Source: Amyelois transitella (Eukaryota; Arthropoda; Insecta; Lepidoptera; Pyralidae). Taken from it: a stretch of DNA of 64,000 nucleotides. Positions 21,601 to 27,923 of the stretch are shown here, one piece after another. Each line of letters opens with the position of its first letter. Positions within the stretch are counted from its first letter, which is position 1. Location of the stretch: assembly GCF_032362555.1 (NCBI RefSeq), contig NC_083532.1, positions 4,539,001 to 4,603,000 of the forward strand. Direction: 5' to 3'. The notes under the pieces are model-generated. The model did no database searches and had not been told where the DNA came from. It worked only from the letters and a program-made list of their open reading frames with translations. Made by a program: the position numbers and the translations under genes.

Positions 21601-24600
21601 TAACGCTCTCATTTCCACTGCATTTATTCTGCTTTCGTGCTTCTTTTGCCATACCCAACTTTCACTCCCATACATTAATGTCGGGACCAACACGCCCCTG
21701 TGCACAGCCAGTCGAGCCTTTTTGGATAGTTTCTGACTGCTCATAAAGGCATGCAAAGCTCCATTCACCATGTTCCCCGCGTTCACTCTCCTTTCAATAT
21801 CACTATCACACTTGCCATCTGATGTAAACTTTGATCCTAGATATACAAACTCTTTCACTTGCTCAACTTTTTCTCCTCCAATCAAAATATTACATGCTGT
21901 CATTTCTTTCTCCATTTCAAAAACCAGTGTTTTAGTTTTACTTACGTTCACTTTCATTCCTTTCTCTTTTAAAGCTTCATGCATACAGTTTACCATCTCC
22001 TGTAACTCCTCCGCTGATGACGCCAGTATAACCTGATCGTCGGCATAGAGCAGACATTTGACGAGTAATTCATTCATCCTTAATCCACTTTCAGACTCTT
22101 TCAAATCTGTCAAACAACTATCCATAAATAGGTTGAACAGCCACGGTGACGCAACACATCCCTGCCTAACACCTTTCTCAATCTTAAACCACTCAGTGTG
22201 CGCTCCGTTTATCCTGACACAAGCACTCGAATCCTCATATAAGGATTTCAGTGCTCGTATCAAGAGACTGCTCACCCCATGCATAGAAAGTGCTGACCAC
22301 AATTCATTCCTCTCAACTCTGTCATAGGCCTTTTCCAAATCCACGAAAGTGCAATAGACTTTTTGACTCTTGGCCAAAAACTTTTCGGCTATGCACCGCA
22401 AAGAAAAGACCTGATCAGTACATCCCATTCCCTTTCGAAATCCCGCTTGAGCATCCCATATTTTGTCATCAGTTTCATTCCTGACTCTATTAATCAATAC
22501 CTTAGCATACAATTTGCCGACGACGCTAAGCAGGCTTATACCACGATAATTTTTGCAGTCCAGTTGTGACCCTTTTCCTTTGTAAAGTGGCACAATAACA
22601 GCCTTACACCAATCTTTTGGTACTCGGCCGCTTCTCCAACACAAATTGAAAAGGCAGTACAACTGTCTAGCTACGACGCCTTTTCCTGCTTTAAGCATCT
22701 CGACCGACACTCTATCATACCCGGCAGCCTTACCCGCTTTCATACTCTTAAGTGCTTCCACAATTTCAAACATTTCAATTTCGCCTTCCACCTCATTCTC
22801 TTTTTCTTCGCTATAGCAGAACTCTTTCTTATTTTCTTCCTTTTTTTCAAATAAACTCTCAAAATAGTCCTTCCATATCTTTAGCACACATTCTTCTCCT
22901 TTCACAACGCTACCATCCTGGCATCTGATCCTAGTCAGCTCTCTGGTTATAGTTTTTCCTCGGGCTGACCTTACGGATTTCCAGAATACTTTCAGATTTG
23001 ACTGAAAGTCTTCTGATAGCCTTTTATCAAAATCCTCTTTATACTCTTCTTTCTTTCTAATCACAGCTTTCTTAACCAAATCTTTCATTTTTTTATATTC
23101 CTTACGTGCTTCATTCACATCCTCATCTATAACCTCTTGCAGTCTTAAGTTAGCTTTTGCTGCTAACAAATCCAGCCATGCTTTCTTCTTTAATCGCACA
23201 AGTTCTTGCACATCTTTACTCATCCACGCATTTTTGTGATTTTTCCCTTTCCTTCTTCTACTTACACCACACACTTCAACAGCTACTTTCACAATTCTTT
23301 CTTTAAATTCCTTCCATCCATCTTCAATATTGCTCCTCTCATCTAAATCTTCGATTTCATCCTTCAATCTATTAATATACTTCTTACCTACATCCATATC
23401 TTGCAAATTTTCTACTTTCACTCTTTCCAAAGCGCTGGTTTGCTCCCTTACCCTGTGCCGCCAGCGATTGAAGATACCCCTTATCCGGGATATCACCAGT
23501 AAATGGTCCGAGTCAATGCCAGCACCGCGATATGCACGGGTATCCAGCACTTTGTTCTTCAATCTTTCATCTACAATCACAAAGTCTATCATACTTTTTA
23601 AAATACCTTCCACTCTTGTGTAGGTGTGGATCTCTTTATGTTGAAACATTGAGTTCGACACAAAAAGATCCCACTCTAGACAAATTTCTAATACACTTCT
23701 TCCATTATCATTCACCTTTTCGTCACCAAACGCACCAAGCACCTTTTCATATCCATCACGCTTTACACCCACCCATCCATTAAAATCACCTAACATAATA
23801 ATCTTCTCATTTGGCTTGGTAACTTTCAATACTTCTCTTACACTATTCCAGAACTCCTCGTTTTCGCTTTTTGCTGATGTTGTACCCCTCGAACCCACAT
23901 CCCACGGTGCATAAACACCTAAAACGAAGATCCGAGTGATTCCAACTTTCAGCCTAATCCATAGAAGACGAGGGCTGACACACTCATACTCATTCACACA
24001 CTCAGCCATTCGTGCAGAAAGGATTAGACCGACCCCTTGACAGCCTCGGCTGGTACTGGAAATTCCAGACCAATACGCCGTGTAAGGGCCGTGCTGCGTC
24101 GCGTCGCATCCTTTCCGCTTCGTTTCATTCACGCACAACACATCCAACCGTCTTTCACCCATCATCTGACATACTTCCTCAATTTTATCCTTCATTCCTC
24201 CTCTTACATTCATCGTCGCAAAGCGGCTTTCAGCAGACCGCATACCGCTCCCGCCGGGAACGAGACGTGATGGGGTGCGGACACCATCGCCGCCATTTAG
24301 GTGCTCTTTAAAAAAATTTGCATCCATGCGATTCCCACGAGACGCAAGGGAACAATTTTGTCCGCCCCAGCAGAGCCCCGCATGCCAGGGTAAGGCTAGC
24401 CATTACCTGGGGGTCGCCCAACCCCATGGCGGAAGTGGCACGCTCGAGACTAGGCTCGCCCCTAGCCATGCATCCATCGGCGCGGCAGACCTTAGATTGG
24501 CGGGGTAGACAGTGACAGCAATCTTGAAATACTGACGACAGGCCACGTTCAGATGTTTGGTCTAATTTATCAATCATTTAATTTCATATCATTTTGTTGC

Positions 24601-25564
24601 TTGCGATTCTTTTTTAGGCGACGGGCTAGAATCTCAATTTTATCATTAAGCCAAACAGCTGAACGTGGCCTACCAGTCTTTTCAAGGCTGTTGGCTCTGT
24701 CTACCCCGCAAGGGATATAGACGTGACCATATGTATGTATGTATGTATCACATTGTGAAACTCACCAAAGCCAAAAGCGGTGCATACTGCTCATCCATAG
24801 CAAGTAATTCATTCATTGCCGCTTCATCGTCCATACTCCTCTCGTCTTCGGGATCTGAAACAGTTGCCGCTGTCTCTGGCGTTAATTTACATATACTAAT
24901 ATTATAAAGCTGAAGAGTTTGTTTGTTTGCTTGTATGTTTGAAGCGCTAATCTCAGGAACTACTGGTTCGAATTGAAAAATACTTTTTGTGTTGAATAGA
25001 CCATTTATCGAGGAAGGCTTTAGGATATATAACATTCAAATAGTGAAAGGTTGCTAGCCTGTCTCCTAAAAGAAGAAGCCCAAGTTTATAAGCCTATCCC
25101 TTAGTCGCCTTTTACGACGTCCATGGGAAAGAGATGGGGTGGTCCTTATTTCTTTATATATATTTTTTTTCCTGATGATATAAGTATGGGTTAAACATGG
25201 AGGGTGTGGAGGGAAAGGTCGGAGTGGGAAGACCTAGACGAACGTATCTTGATCAAATTAAGGACGTCCCGGTAAAGGGTCAGGTCAAAAGTACCCGAAA
25301 CCGCCCAGCTTACATGAAGAGAGTTATGAATGTGGATGAAGCAAAGGAAATATGCAGAGATCGTGGCAAGTGGAAGGAGGTAGTCTCTGCCTACCCCTCC
25401 GGGAAAGAGGCGTGATTTTATGTATGTATGATAAACATACCTATAGGTTTAGGGCTGAGCTGCGGTAGTCCCCGGGCGGGCTCGGCTTCGGGCGCGTCCC
25501 CGGGGCGCGGCTCGCGCGCGTGGTGGCGCCCCGGGTACCCGCGACCGCGACCCGGCGTCGACAT
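6696..25564 (-). CDS. MIF4G-domain-like protein, 12 coding exons, complete
   Basis: Coding exons in gene order: 25564-25441, 24854-24766, 20821-20718, 20184-20033, 19526-19452, 18322-18207, 17269-16915, 15760-15679, 14786-14620, 10195-10063, 9245-9159, 6837-6696. Every intron is GT-AG, all phases match, and the total is 1626 nt (541 codons plus TAG). The start ATG follows a CACACA leader after an apparent splice acceptor (AG at 25571-25572), so a non-coding exon should lie upstream. The protein begins with an RG-rich tail, then a short acidic segment (PEDERSMDDEAAMNELL). An all-helical region follows (about residues 70-300; FLINAANLMGDYFAEARL, LLQYLRALL and SIRLRLLSPPSM stand out) whose pattern resembles MIF4G domains of the SLIP1/PAIP1/CTIF kind. 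The C-terminal 240 residues are polar, with RW/RP/SR-rich and DDDD segments (PRWNRPRSRG, YWDHDDR), as in RNA-binding or translation factors. A role in translation or mRNA handling is inference. I do not recognise the exact orthologue. Confidence 0.78.
6895..7026 (+). repeat. RTE LINE 3' end, 5'-truncated
   Basis: Copy of the RTE terminus (GCTTGCATGAAGAGAG ... CCGGGAAAGAGGCGTG) with TATGTATG tail, in the last intron of the MIF4G-like gene, 57 bp on the intron side of the final exon (6837). Confidence 0.85.
7190..7375 (+). repeat. SINE family A, 5'-truncated
   Basis: Lacks the GCCGTGTGG head; begins in the CCCATGGATGTCG block region (here CCTGTGGATGTCG) and continues to GATATAGACGTGATA. Confidence 0.8.
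7377..7520 (+). repeat. Dispersed repeat, CTCCGAAACGGCT family, copy 2
   Basis: Second copy of the repeat at 6554-6682, extending further 3' (ACATCTATTTTTCATACCCC). Confidence 0.55.
8141..8855 (+). pseudogene. Broken transposon-borne ORF with AT-hook end
   Basis: On the plus strand one frame stays open from about 8141 to 8536, encoding a very Lys/Asn/Glu/Ile-rich polypeptide that then meets a stop. After a perfect palindrome (8650-8697) another frame encodes 60 aa ending KRRGRPKGHDLTVVG ... KRCYVLVHEK. GRPKG is an AT-hook core, and a KRRGRPKG tail followed by a hydrophobic step is something I associate with insect MULE/SWIM-type proteins, from memory and unverified. No intact catalytic domain is visible, so this is probably an internally deleted or rearranged relic of the element's protein. 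Confidence 0.5.
8650..8697. repeat. Perfect 22-bp palindrome with 4-nt loop
   Basis: Arms 8650-8671 and 8676-8697 are exact reverse complements around the loop TAAT. It lies exactly where the reading frame of the transposon protein changes. Confidence 0.9.
9249..9513 (-). repeat. SINE family A, full length, reverse
   Basis: Reads ATATAGTCACGTCTACATCGC ... GGAACCACACGG on plus. It begins 4 bp from the 3' splice site (intron side) of the exon 9159-9245 of the MIF4G-like gene. Confidence 0.8.
9580..9792 (-). repeat. RTE LINE 3' end, 5'-truncated, reverse
   Basis: About 210 bp encoding a diverged GVGRPRRTYLDQVKDVL ... YPAGKEA terminus on the minus strand, tail ATACATACAT at the low-coordinate end. 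Confidence 0.85.
9851..10048 (+). mobile_element. Non-autonomous Helitron, AAAGTTTGTATGG type
   Basis: Starts TATATTATAAAGGCGAAAG and ends with the GCGGACGAAGTCGCGGGC hairpin region and a terminal CTAG before T. A second copy is at 14922-15122. Its end lies only 14 bp from the splice donor of the exon 10063-10195 (minus strand). Confidence 0.75.
10257..10385 (+). repeat. SINE family B, 3' half
   Basis: Contains the GGATGTTTATCTATATAAG and TCTCGAACTTACTTCGAGG body and the TATTTATTTA tail; no tRNA-like head. Confidence 0.75.
10388..10836 (+). repeat. SINE family A, rearranged, split copy
   Basis: Two family A segments in plus orientation: 10388-10605 (blocks out of the normal order) and 10755-10836 (AACGTGGCCATTCAGTC to GATATAGACGTAACCAT). 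The hAT element inserted precisely in the tail of the second segment, at GTAACCAT. Confidence 0.7.
10829..10836 (+). repeat. hAT target-site duplication, left
   Basis: GTAACCAT, repeated at 14458-14465 on the other side of the hAT element. Eight bp is the hAT superfamily size. Confidence 0.9.
10837..14457 (+). mobile_element. hAT DNA transposon, structurally complete
   Basis: Terminal inverted repeats start TAGGGCTTGA at each end (right end reads TCAAGCCCTA), with further subterminal CCGGAATTCCGG-type palindromes near both ends (10850-10890 and 14378-14430). An 8-bp duplication GTAACCAT flanks it. The element is 3621 bp, carries one spliced transposase gene, and inserted into a family A SINE tail. 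Intact ends, duplication and ORF suggest recent insertion. Confidence 0.92.
11136..14240 (+). CDS. hAT transposase (BED finger, hATC domain), start codon split by intron
   Basis: The long open frame (about 12195-14240) has no early ATG: the first codon compatible with a full BED finger is a TTG at 12219. A consensus acceptor (CTTTCAG) ends at 12193, and a consensus donor GTAAGT begins at 11138 right after AAAAT. Joining 11136-11137 (AT) to 12194 (G) makes ATG and extends the protein to 682 aa starting MSLSKPAQY. A BED-type zinc finger follows (Cys36, Cys39, His56, His61), then the RNase H-like core (SLDEYTS, LTSDGAAV, the CKTRWSSL motif), an acidic insertion, and a C-terminal hATC dimerisation segment (TSVEAERAFSAVSNVCSRVR). 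The enzyme excises and inserts the element in the nucleus. No internal stops or frameshifts are seen. The intron model is inferred from splice consensus and phase. Confidence 0.85.
14458..14465 (+). repeat. hAT target-site duplication, right
   Basis: GTAACCAT, identical to 10829-10836. Confidence 0.9.
14466..14591 (-). repeat. SINE family B, tRNA-like head half, reverse
   Basis: On plus it reads CATCCAAGACCCAG-like sequence, then GGGATTCGAACCCGTGACC (B box reversed) and GCGCACTGCCGCTGAGCCAC (A box reversed). The TTTA-tail half is missing here. It ends 29 bp before the exon 14620-14786. Confidence 0.8.
14922..15122 (+). mobile_element. Non-autonomous Helitron, AAAGTTTGTATGG type, second copy
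   Basis: Near-identical to 9851-10048 apart from a short local duplication (TTAGTTATTAGTTCAGG region); ends GCGGCCTCTAG before T. High similarity suggests the two copies are young. Confidence 0.78.
15246..15640 (-). repeat. Tandem chimera of RTE 3' end and SINE A head, plus RTE terminus
   Basis: A unit joining the reversed RTE terminus (AAAATCACGCCTCTTTCCCGG) to a SINE A head (GTGTCGTGTGGTTACCGGCAC ... CCGTCTTATTCCCATAC) occurs twice in a row, starting at 15248 and 15381. A longer reversed RTE 3' end follows from 15506. Spacings are 133 and 125 bp, the difference lying in the number of CATA repeats. Confidence 0.8.
15790..15912 (+). repeat. SINE family B, 3' half
   Basis: Body and TATTTATTT tail present; the head is replaced by a TATATATA tract. 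It lies just beyond the exon 15679-15760. Confidence 0.7.
15914..16092 (-). repeat. SINE family A, diverged, reverse
   Basis: Recognisable by GATCACGTCTATATATCCC, GACAGAGTCAACAG and CTATCCCTTAGTCGC; more diverged than most copies. Confidence 0.7.
16230..16487 (+). repeat. SINE family A, full length
   Basis: Complete from GTGCCGTGTGGTTCCCGGC to GACCATATGTATGTATAT. Confidence 0.85.
16562..16712 (+). repeat. RTE LINE 3' end, 5'-truncated
   Basis: Begins GGTCAAAAGTACCCGAAACC and runs to the stop TGA and a TATGTATGTATG tail. It overlaps a Helitron end from 16720. Confidence 0.85.
16718..16866 (-). mobile_element. Non-autonomous Helitron, CCCGCCCC type, reverse
   Basis: On plus it starts ACTAGCGACCCGCCCCG. 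Read on minus, this is a GGGGCGGGTCGCTAG terminus with CTAG before T. Copies at 25684-25885 and 61804-61985. Confidence 0.65.
17325..17405 (+). repeat. RTE LINE 3' end, short
   Basis: Only the last ~80 bp (GTGTGCAGAGATCGTGGC to GGCGTGATTTTGTGTATG). Confidence 0.8.
17405..17900. repeat. Cluster of three SINE A fragments in alternating orientation
   Basis: Plus fragment 17405-17525, minus fragment 17592-17700, plus fragment 17712-17845, and a reversed head at 17848-17930. The tail-to-tail junction forms a perfect 20-bp inverted repeat (17572-17591 with 17597-17616). Confidence 0.7.
17938..18184 (+). mobile_element. Non-autonomous Helitron, GAAGAG type
   Basis: ATATTATAAAGCTGAAGAG start and GGCACAGCTAG end. 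It lacks the TGGTTCGAATTG segment of longer copies. It ends 22 bp from the splice donor of the exon 18207-18322. Confidence 0.72.
18366..18632 (+). repeat. SINE family A with duplicated head
   Basis: GCCGTGTGGTTCCCGGCAC appears, followed by a second imperfect head (GTGACGTGTGATTCCCAGCAC), then a normal body and TATGTATGTATG tail. Confidence 0.82.
18665..18800 (-). repeat. SINE family C, 3' half, reverse
   Basis: Contains CTCTGGAGAGGAGCCCGGGG, GACCCTGGATTGGGTGAG and GACCTCCGCAACCTTTGCAGG. Confidence 0.8.
18850..19290. repeat. Two SINE A copies, head to head
   Basis: Reversed copy 18850-19035 meets a plus-orientation full-length copy 19039-19289 at their heads. Confidence 0.78.
19733..20000 (-). 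mobile_element. Non-autonomous Helitron, GAAGAG type, disrupted
   Basis: Reversed Helitron body (TTTTTTTTCACATTTTCC, AGTTGCAGCGTGATGTTAT, GAGATTAGCGCTTTC) interrupted at 19830-19930 by a duplicated ~38-bp segment (GTATAGGTAGATAT ... CATATACTAATAGTG, twice). Confidence 0.6.
20217..20278 (-). repeat. RTE LINE 3' end, very short, reverse
   Basis: ATACATACATAAAATCACGC to CCACTTGC. Confidence 0.75.
20331..20660. repeat. SINE A pair, tail to tail
   Basis: Plus copy from 20331 with head GTGCCGTGTGGTTCCCGGC, ending at about 20565; reversed 3' half 20566-20660. Confidence 0.78.
20867..21090 (-). repeat. RTE LINE 3' end, 5'-truncated, reverse
   Basis: About 220 bp encoding VEGKVGVGRPRRTYLDQIKD to the terminal GKEA on minus, tail CATACATACATA at the low end. 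Confidence 0.87.
21184..21195 (+). repeat. RTE target-site duplication, left
   Basis: GCGGGGTAGACA, repeated at 24500-24511. The target is the CTACCCCGC block of a reversed family A SINE (21157-21195 and 24500-24575). Confidence 0.85.
21196..24499 (-). mobile_element. RTE-type LINE, apparently full length
   Basis: One long ORF (24327-21217) is preceded by a ~170-nt leader. It is followed almost directly by a short TATG repeat tail, with virtually no 3' UTR; this compact layout is an RTE-clade hallmark. A 12-bp duplication flanks it. It interrupted a family A SINE and lies in the intron between exons 24854-24766 and 20821-20718 of the MIF4G-like gene, in the same orientation as the gene. More than a dozen truncated copies of its 3' end are spread over the window. 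Confidence 0.9.
21217..24327 (-). CDS. RTE-type LINE polyprotein: AP endonuclease and reverse transcriptase
   Basis: The 1036-aa ORF is uninterrupted. The N-terminal part (about 35-290) is an AP-like endonuclease that nicks the target: Asn40 region (MNVRG), Glu68 (NET), Asp181/Asn183 (GDFN), Asp248 and the SDH triad at 273-275 are all present. The central part (about 450-800) is the reverse transcriptase: FVDLEKAYD at 661-669, RQGC at 721-724 and the catalytic YADD at 761-764. The C-terminal part has a WFGHVERM-type block and a Cys/Arg-rich end (RACMRRVMNVDEAKEVCRDR) reaching the stop only ~20 nt from the tail repeats. The start ATG chosen gives the whole endonuclease domain. All catalytic residues are intact, so the element may be active; that is inference. 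Confidence 0.93.
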   Translation of the reverse strand: MDANFFKEHLNGGDGVRTPSRLVPGGSGMRSAESRFATMNVRGGMKDKIEEVCQMMGERRLDVLCVNETKRKGCDATQHGPYTAYWSGISSTSRGCQGVGLILSARMAECVNEYECVSPRLLWIRLKVGITRIFVLGVYAPWDVGSRGTTSAKSENEEFWNSVREVLKVTKPNEKIIMLGDFNGWVGVKRDGYEKVLGAFGDEKVNDNGRSVLEICLEWDLFVSNSMFQHKEIHTYTRVEGILKSMIDFVIVDERLKNKVLDTRAYRGAGIDSDHLLVISRIRGIFNRWRHRVREQTSALERVKVENLQDMDVGKKYINRLKDEIEDLDERSNIEDGWKEFKERIVKVAVEVCGVSRRRKGKNHKNAWMSKDVQELVRLKKKAWLDLLAAKANLRLQEVIDEDVNEARKEYKKMKDLVKKAVIRKKEEYKEDFDKRLSEDFQSNLKVFWKSVRSARGKTITRELTRIRCQDGSVVKGEECVLKIWKDYFESLFEKKEENKKEFCYSEEKENEVEGEIEMFEIVEALKSMKAGKAAGYDRVSVEMLKAGKGVVARQLYCLFNLCWRSGRVPKDWCKAVIVPLYKGKGSQLDCKNYRGISLLSVVGKLYAKVLINRVRNETDDKIWDAQAGFRKGMGCTDQVFSLRCIAEKFLAKSQKVYCTFVDLEKAYDRVERNELWSALSMHGVSSLLIRALKSLYEDSSACVRINGAHTEWFKIEKGVRQGCVASPWLFNLFMDSCLTDLKESESGLRMNELLVKCLLYADDQVILASSAEELQEMVNCMHEALKEKGMKVNVSKTKTLVFEMEKEMTACNILIGGEKVEQVKEFVYLGSKFTSDGKCDSDIERRVNAGNMVNGALHAFMSSQKLSKKARLAVHRGVLVPTLMYGSESWVWQKKHESRINAVEMRALRSMLGVKLSDRIRNSVIRECCDVKEDVVTGIEKGMLRWFGHVERMNENRLTKQIYKESVEGKVGVGRPRRTYLDQIKDVLVKGQVKSARNRRACMRRVMNVDEAKEVCRDRGKWKEVVSAYPSGKEA
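24500..24511 (+). repeat. RTE target-site duplication, right
   Basis: GCGGGGTAGACA, matching 21184-21195. Confidence 0.85.
24603..24750 (+). repeat. SINE family A, 3' half
   Basis: From the TTTTTTAGGCGA block to TATGTATGTATGTATG. Its tail ends about 15 bp from the splice donor of the exon 24854-24766. Confidence 0.8.
24892..25135. repeat. Helitron 5' half fused to reversed SINE A fragment
   Basis: 24892-25033 is a GAAGAG-type Helitron 5' end (TACTAATATTATAAAGCTG to GGATATATAACAT). At 25034 it switches directly to a reversed SINE A body (TTCAAATAGTGAAAGGTTGC to CATGGGAAAGAGATGG). The Helitron 3' hairpin is missing. Confidence 0.7.
25196..25432 (+). repeat. RTE LINE 3' end, 5'-truncated
   Basis: About 235 bp encoding VEGKVGVGRPRRTYLDQIKD to GKEA, with TATGTATG tail ending about 8 bp before the boundary of the first coding exon (25441) of the MIF4G-like gene. 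Confidence 0.87.
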
Positions 25565-25683
25565 TGTGTGCTGAAAACATAATCATTTATTTTTTCCTCT
25601 AGAATACTATTCTATTATCACTTCAAGTTTGTGAGTATGTCAGGATGTAGGTAGCTGAAGACCCAGAATAACATACATTTTAT

Positions 25684-25885
25684 TACATCTTTATATGTAT
25701 CACTACATAGTATAAAACAAAGTCGCTATTTTAGCCTGTTTGTTTGTATGCTTAAATCTTTAAAATTACGCAACGGATTTTGATGCAGTTTTTTGTAACA
25801 GGTAGAGTGATTCAAGAGGAAGGTTTCTATGTATAATTTTTTCCGAATTTTGCACCCGTGCGAAGCCGGGGCGGGTCGCTATTAT
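25684..25885 (+). mobile_element. Non-autonomous Helitron, CCCGCCCC type
   Basis: CACTACATAGTATAAAACAAAG start; end region CGTGCGAAGCCGGGGCGGG TCGCTA; the terminal G of CTAG is mutated here. Confidence 0.62.
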
Positions 25886-25890
25886 TTTAT

Positions 25891-26116
25891 ACATACATAC
25901 ATATAATCACGTCTATATCCCTTGCGGGGTAGACAGACCCAACAGTCTTGTAAAGACTGAAAGGCCACGTTCAGCTATTTGGCTTTAAGATATAATTGAG
26001 ATTCAAATAGTGACAGGTTGCTAGGCCATCGTCTAAAAGAGGAATCCCAAGTTTATAAGCCTATCCCTTAGTCGCCTTTTACGACATCCGTGGGATAGAG
26101 ATGGAGTGGTCCTATA
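25891..26116 (-). repeat. SINE family A, reverse
   Basis: ATACATACATACATATAATCACG to GAGATGGAGTGGTCC; the outermost head is missing. Confidence 0.8.
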
Positions 26117-26384
26117 TGTATAGTCATTTTATGTATGTATAATACATATCTTTCTATGTATTACTACTATATTCCTTGCGGCGTAGACACTTTCAGCTGA
26201 ATGACTTAATGACAACTGACTTTAAACTTTCACGTTGCATTATACTATTTATAAATAATGCAAGTATTAAAATTTGAATATCAGTCAAGTTGTAAAAAAT
26301 ATGATTGTTGATGAAACTAGAGAAAAAGAAAGAAATCCAAGCATGTTCAGGTGACCCTGCAGGGTAACAGAGGTCGGACAAAGT

Positions 26385-26612
26385 AATACATACATACATA
26401 AAAATCACACCTCTTTCCTAGAGGGGTAGGCAGAGACTACCTCTTTCATAACTCTCTTTATGCAAGCTCGGGGGCAATCAGCCTAAAGTTGTATAAAATA
26501 TGATTGTTGATGAAACTAGAGAAAGTCTATAAGTAAAAAACAGCCCTTCAGTCTTTTGGAGGCTGTCAGCTCTGTCTACTTGCAAAGGATATAGTTGTGA
26601 CTATATGTATGT
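26385..26612. repeat. RTE 3' fragment (minus) and SINE A 3' end (plus)
   Basis: 26387-26465 is a reversed RTE terminus (AAATCACACCTCTTTCC ... CATGCAAGCTCG); 26546-26612 is a SINE A 3' end. A 45-bp segment (AAATATGATTGTTGATGAAAC) occurs both at 26296 and 26497, a local duplication. Confidence 0.6.
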
Positions 26613-27923
26613 ATGTAGACAATCAAAAACCCTGACCATGGCTGGCTTCAACCGGACTCTTGGCAACCCTAGAGATGGACCTCATCTCAATTTGAGGTAC
26701 TGTCTACTCCACAAGTGGAAGCATAGGGTAGGAAAAATATGCAGTATAAACAACTGTAATTAACAGTTAATCCAGAATTTTAAAATATTTTGAGAGAAGA
26801 TAAACTATTCTAGTTATCAAAATAAATAATGACCTCTCAAAATAATAAGATAACATTCGAATATGTACCACAAAATAACCTCTTGACAGTCATGCATCGA
26901 GTGCAACAGAGATGCATGCATACAACATCACAAAGGAACGAGCGAGACAAGACGACAATGCCATCCGAATGACAATAAACATCGAATATTTATTTTTCTT
27001 ACACAAAATCCTCCTGAATATCAATAAACTGTTAAATTATGTACAGTTTTTATTTTCTCAGGAACAATTTGTTTACACAAACACTATATTACATTACGAA
27101 CAATATTTTTCCTCGAAAGTTTATTGAACGATTGTTGAAACTTTAAGAAAAAATAAACATAAGTATTATCTTTTATTCAATAACGAAAGTGTGTAAAATA
27201 TAAGTTGAAAATATGAAGTAAAATATAATAAAAAAGATGAAGTGTTACCGGTAAAATGAAGTGACGTATAATTTGAGATTTTTAGTTTTAACTTAAATTG
27301 AAATTTCTACGAAATTTACAATTAAACTAATTTATTACAGAGTCGGAATAATTTATATTTGAACTTCACTCACCAAAATAAGTGTAAAATCAATTGAAAC
27401 TAATTTATTTTCTAATTGTTTAGTCCAGCTTATGTTATCATACGTTTCACTTCCATATTGGACTAAACTAGTGAAGGGACAGACCACAGATATTAATAAA
27501 TAAAGGGACAGATGGACAATGGGATGGACCCATGGACCACTAGTCTATACATAGACTTTATCGGTTCGACCGGAATATTATCGGTATTTCATAAAAACTC
27601 CATTACGTCAGCTCTTCTTTTACATATTTTCAGCTCATAAACAGTACCATACTTTTATGATTCATATAGGCACGTAGGAAAAGTCGTGGCTTCCATAATT
27701 TTGCGTGGGTACTTAATCACATGTCAGCCATAGCCTTAGACAAAAGCATTAAAAAGTAAATAAATTTAATCACTTGATTGATGACATTGATATTTGTCAA
27801 TGTTCTGGTTGTCATGAAAAAAAAAACAGATCGATTGAAACTGCAATGCAATGCAACTCCACTGCATGCAGAGGTACCGTTGAATCTAAAGTATTGATTT
27901 ATATCAACTGATAAGCAGTCACC
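26613..27923. other. Shared 5' region between MIF4G-like gene and TAF7
   Basis: No exon recognised with confidence. The two genes are head to head, so their promoters and the upstream non-coding exon expected for the minus-strand gene should lie between 25571 and 27900. TAF7 translation starts in a good context (CAGTCACCATGA). Confidence 0.4.

Noticed and set aside
24012-24311. Plus-strand ORFs over the RTE element (several of 60-100 aa between 21376 and 24515)
   Set aside because: All are shadows of the 1036-aa minus-strand ORF or its leader, without independent features.
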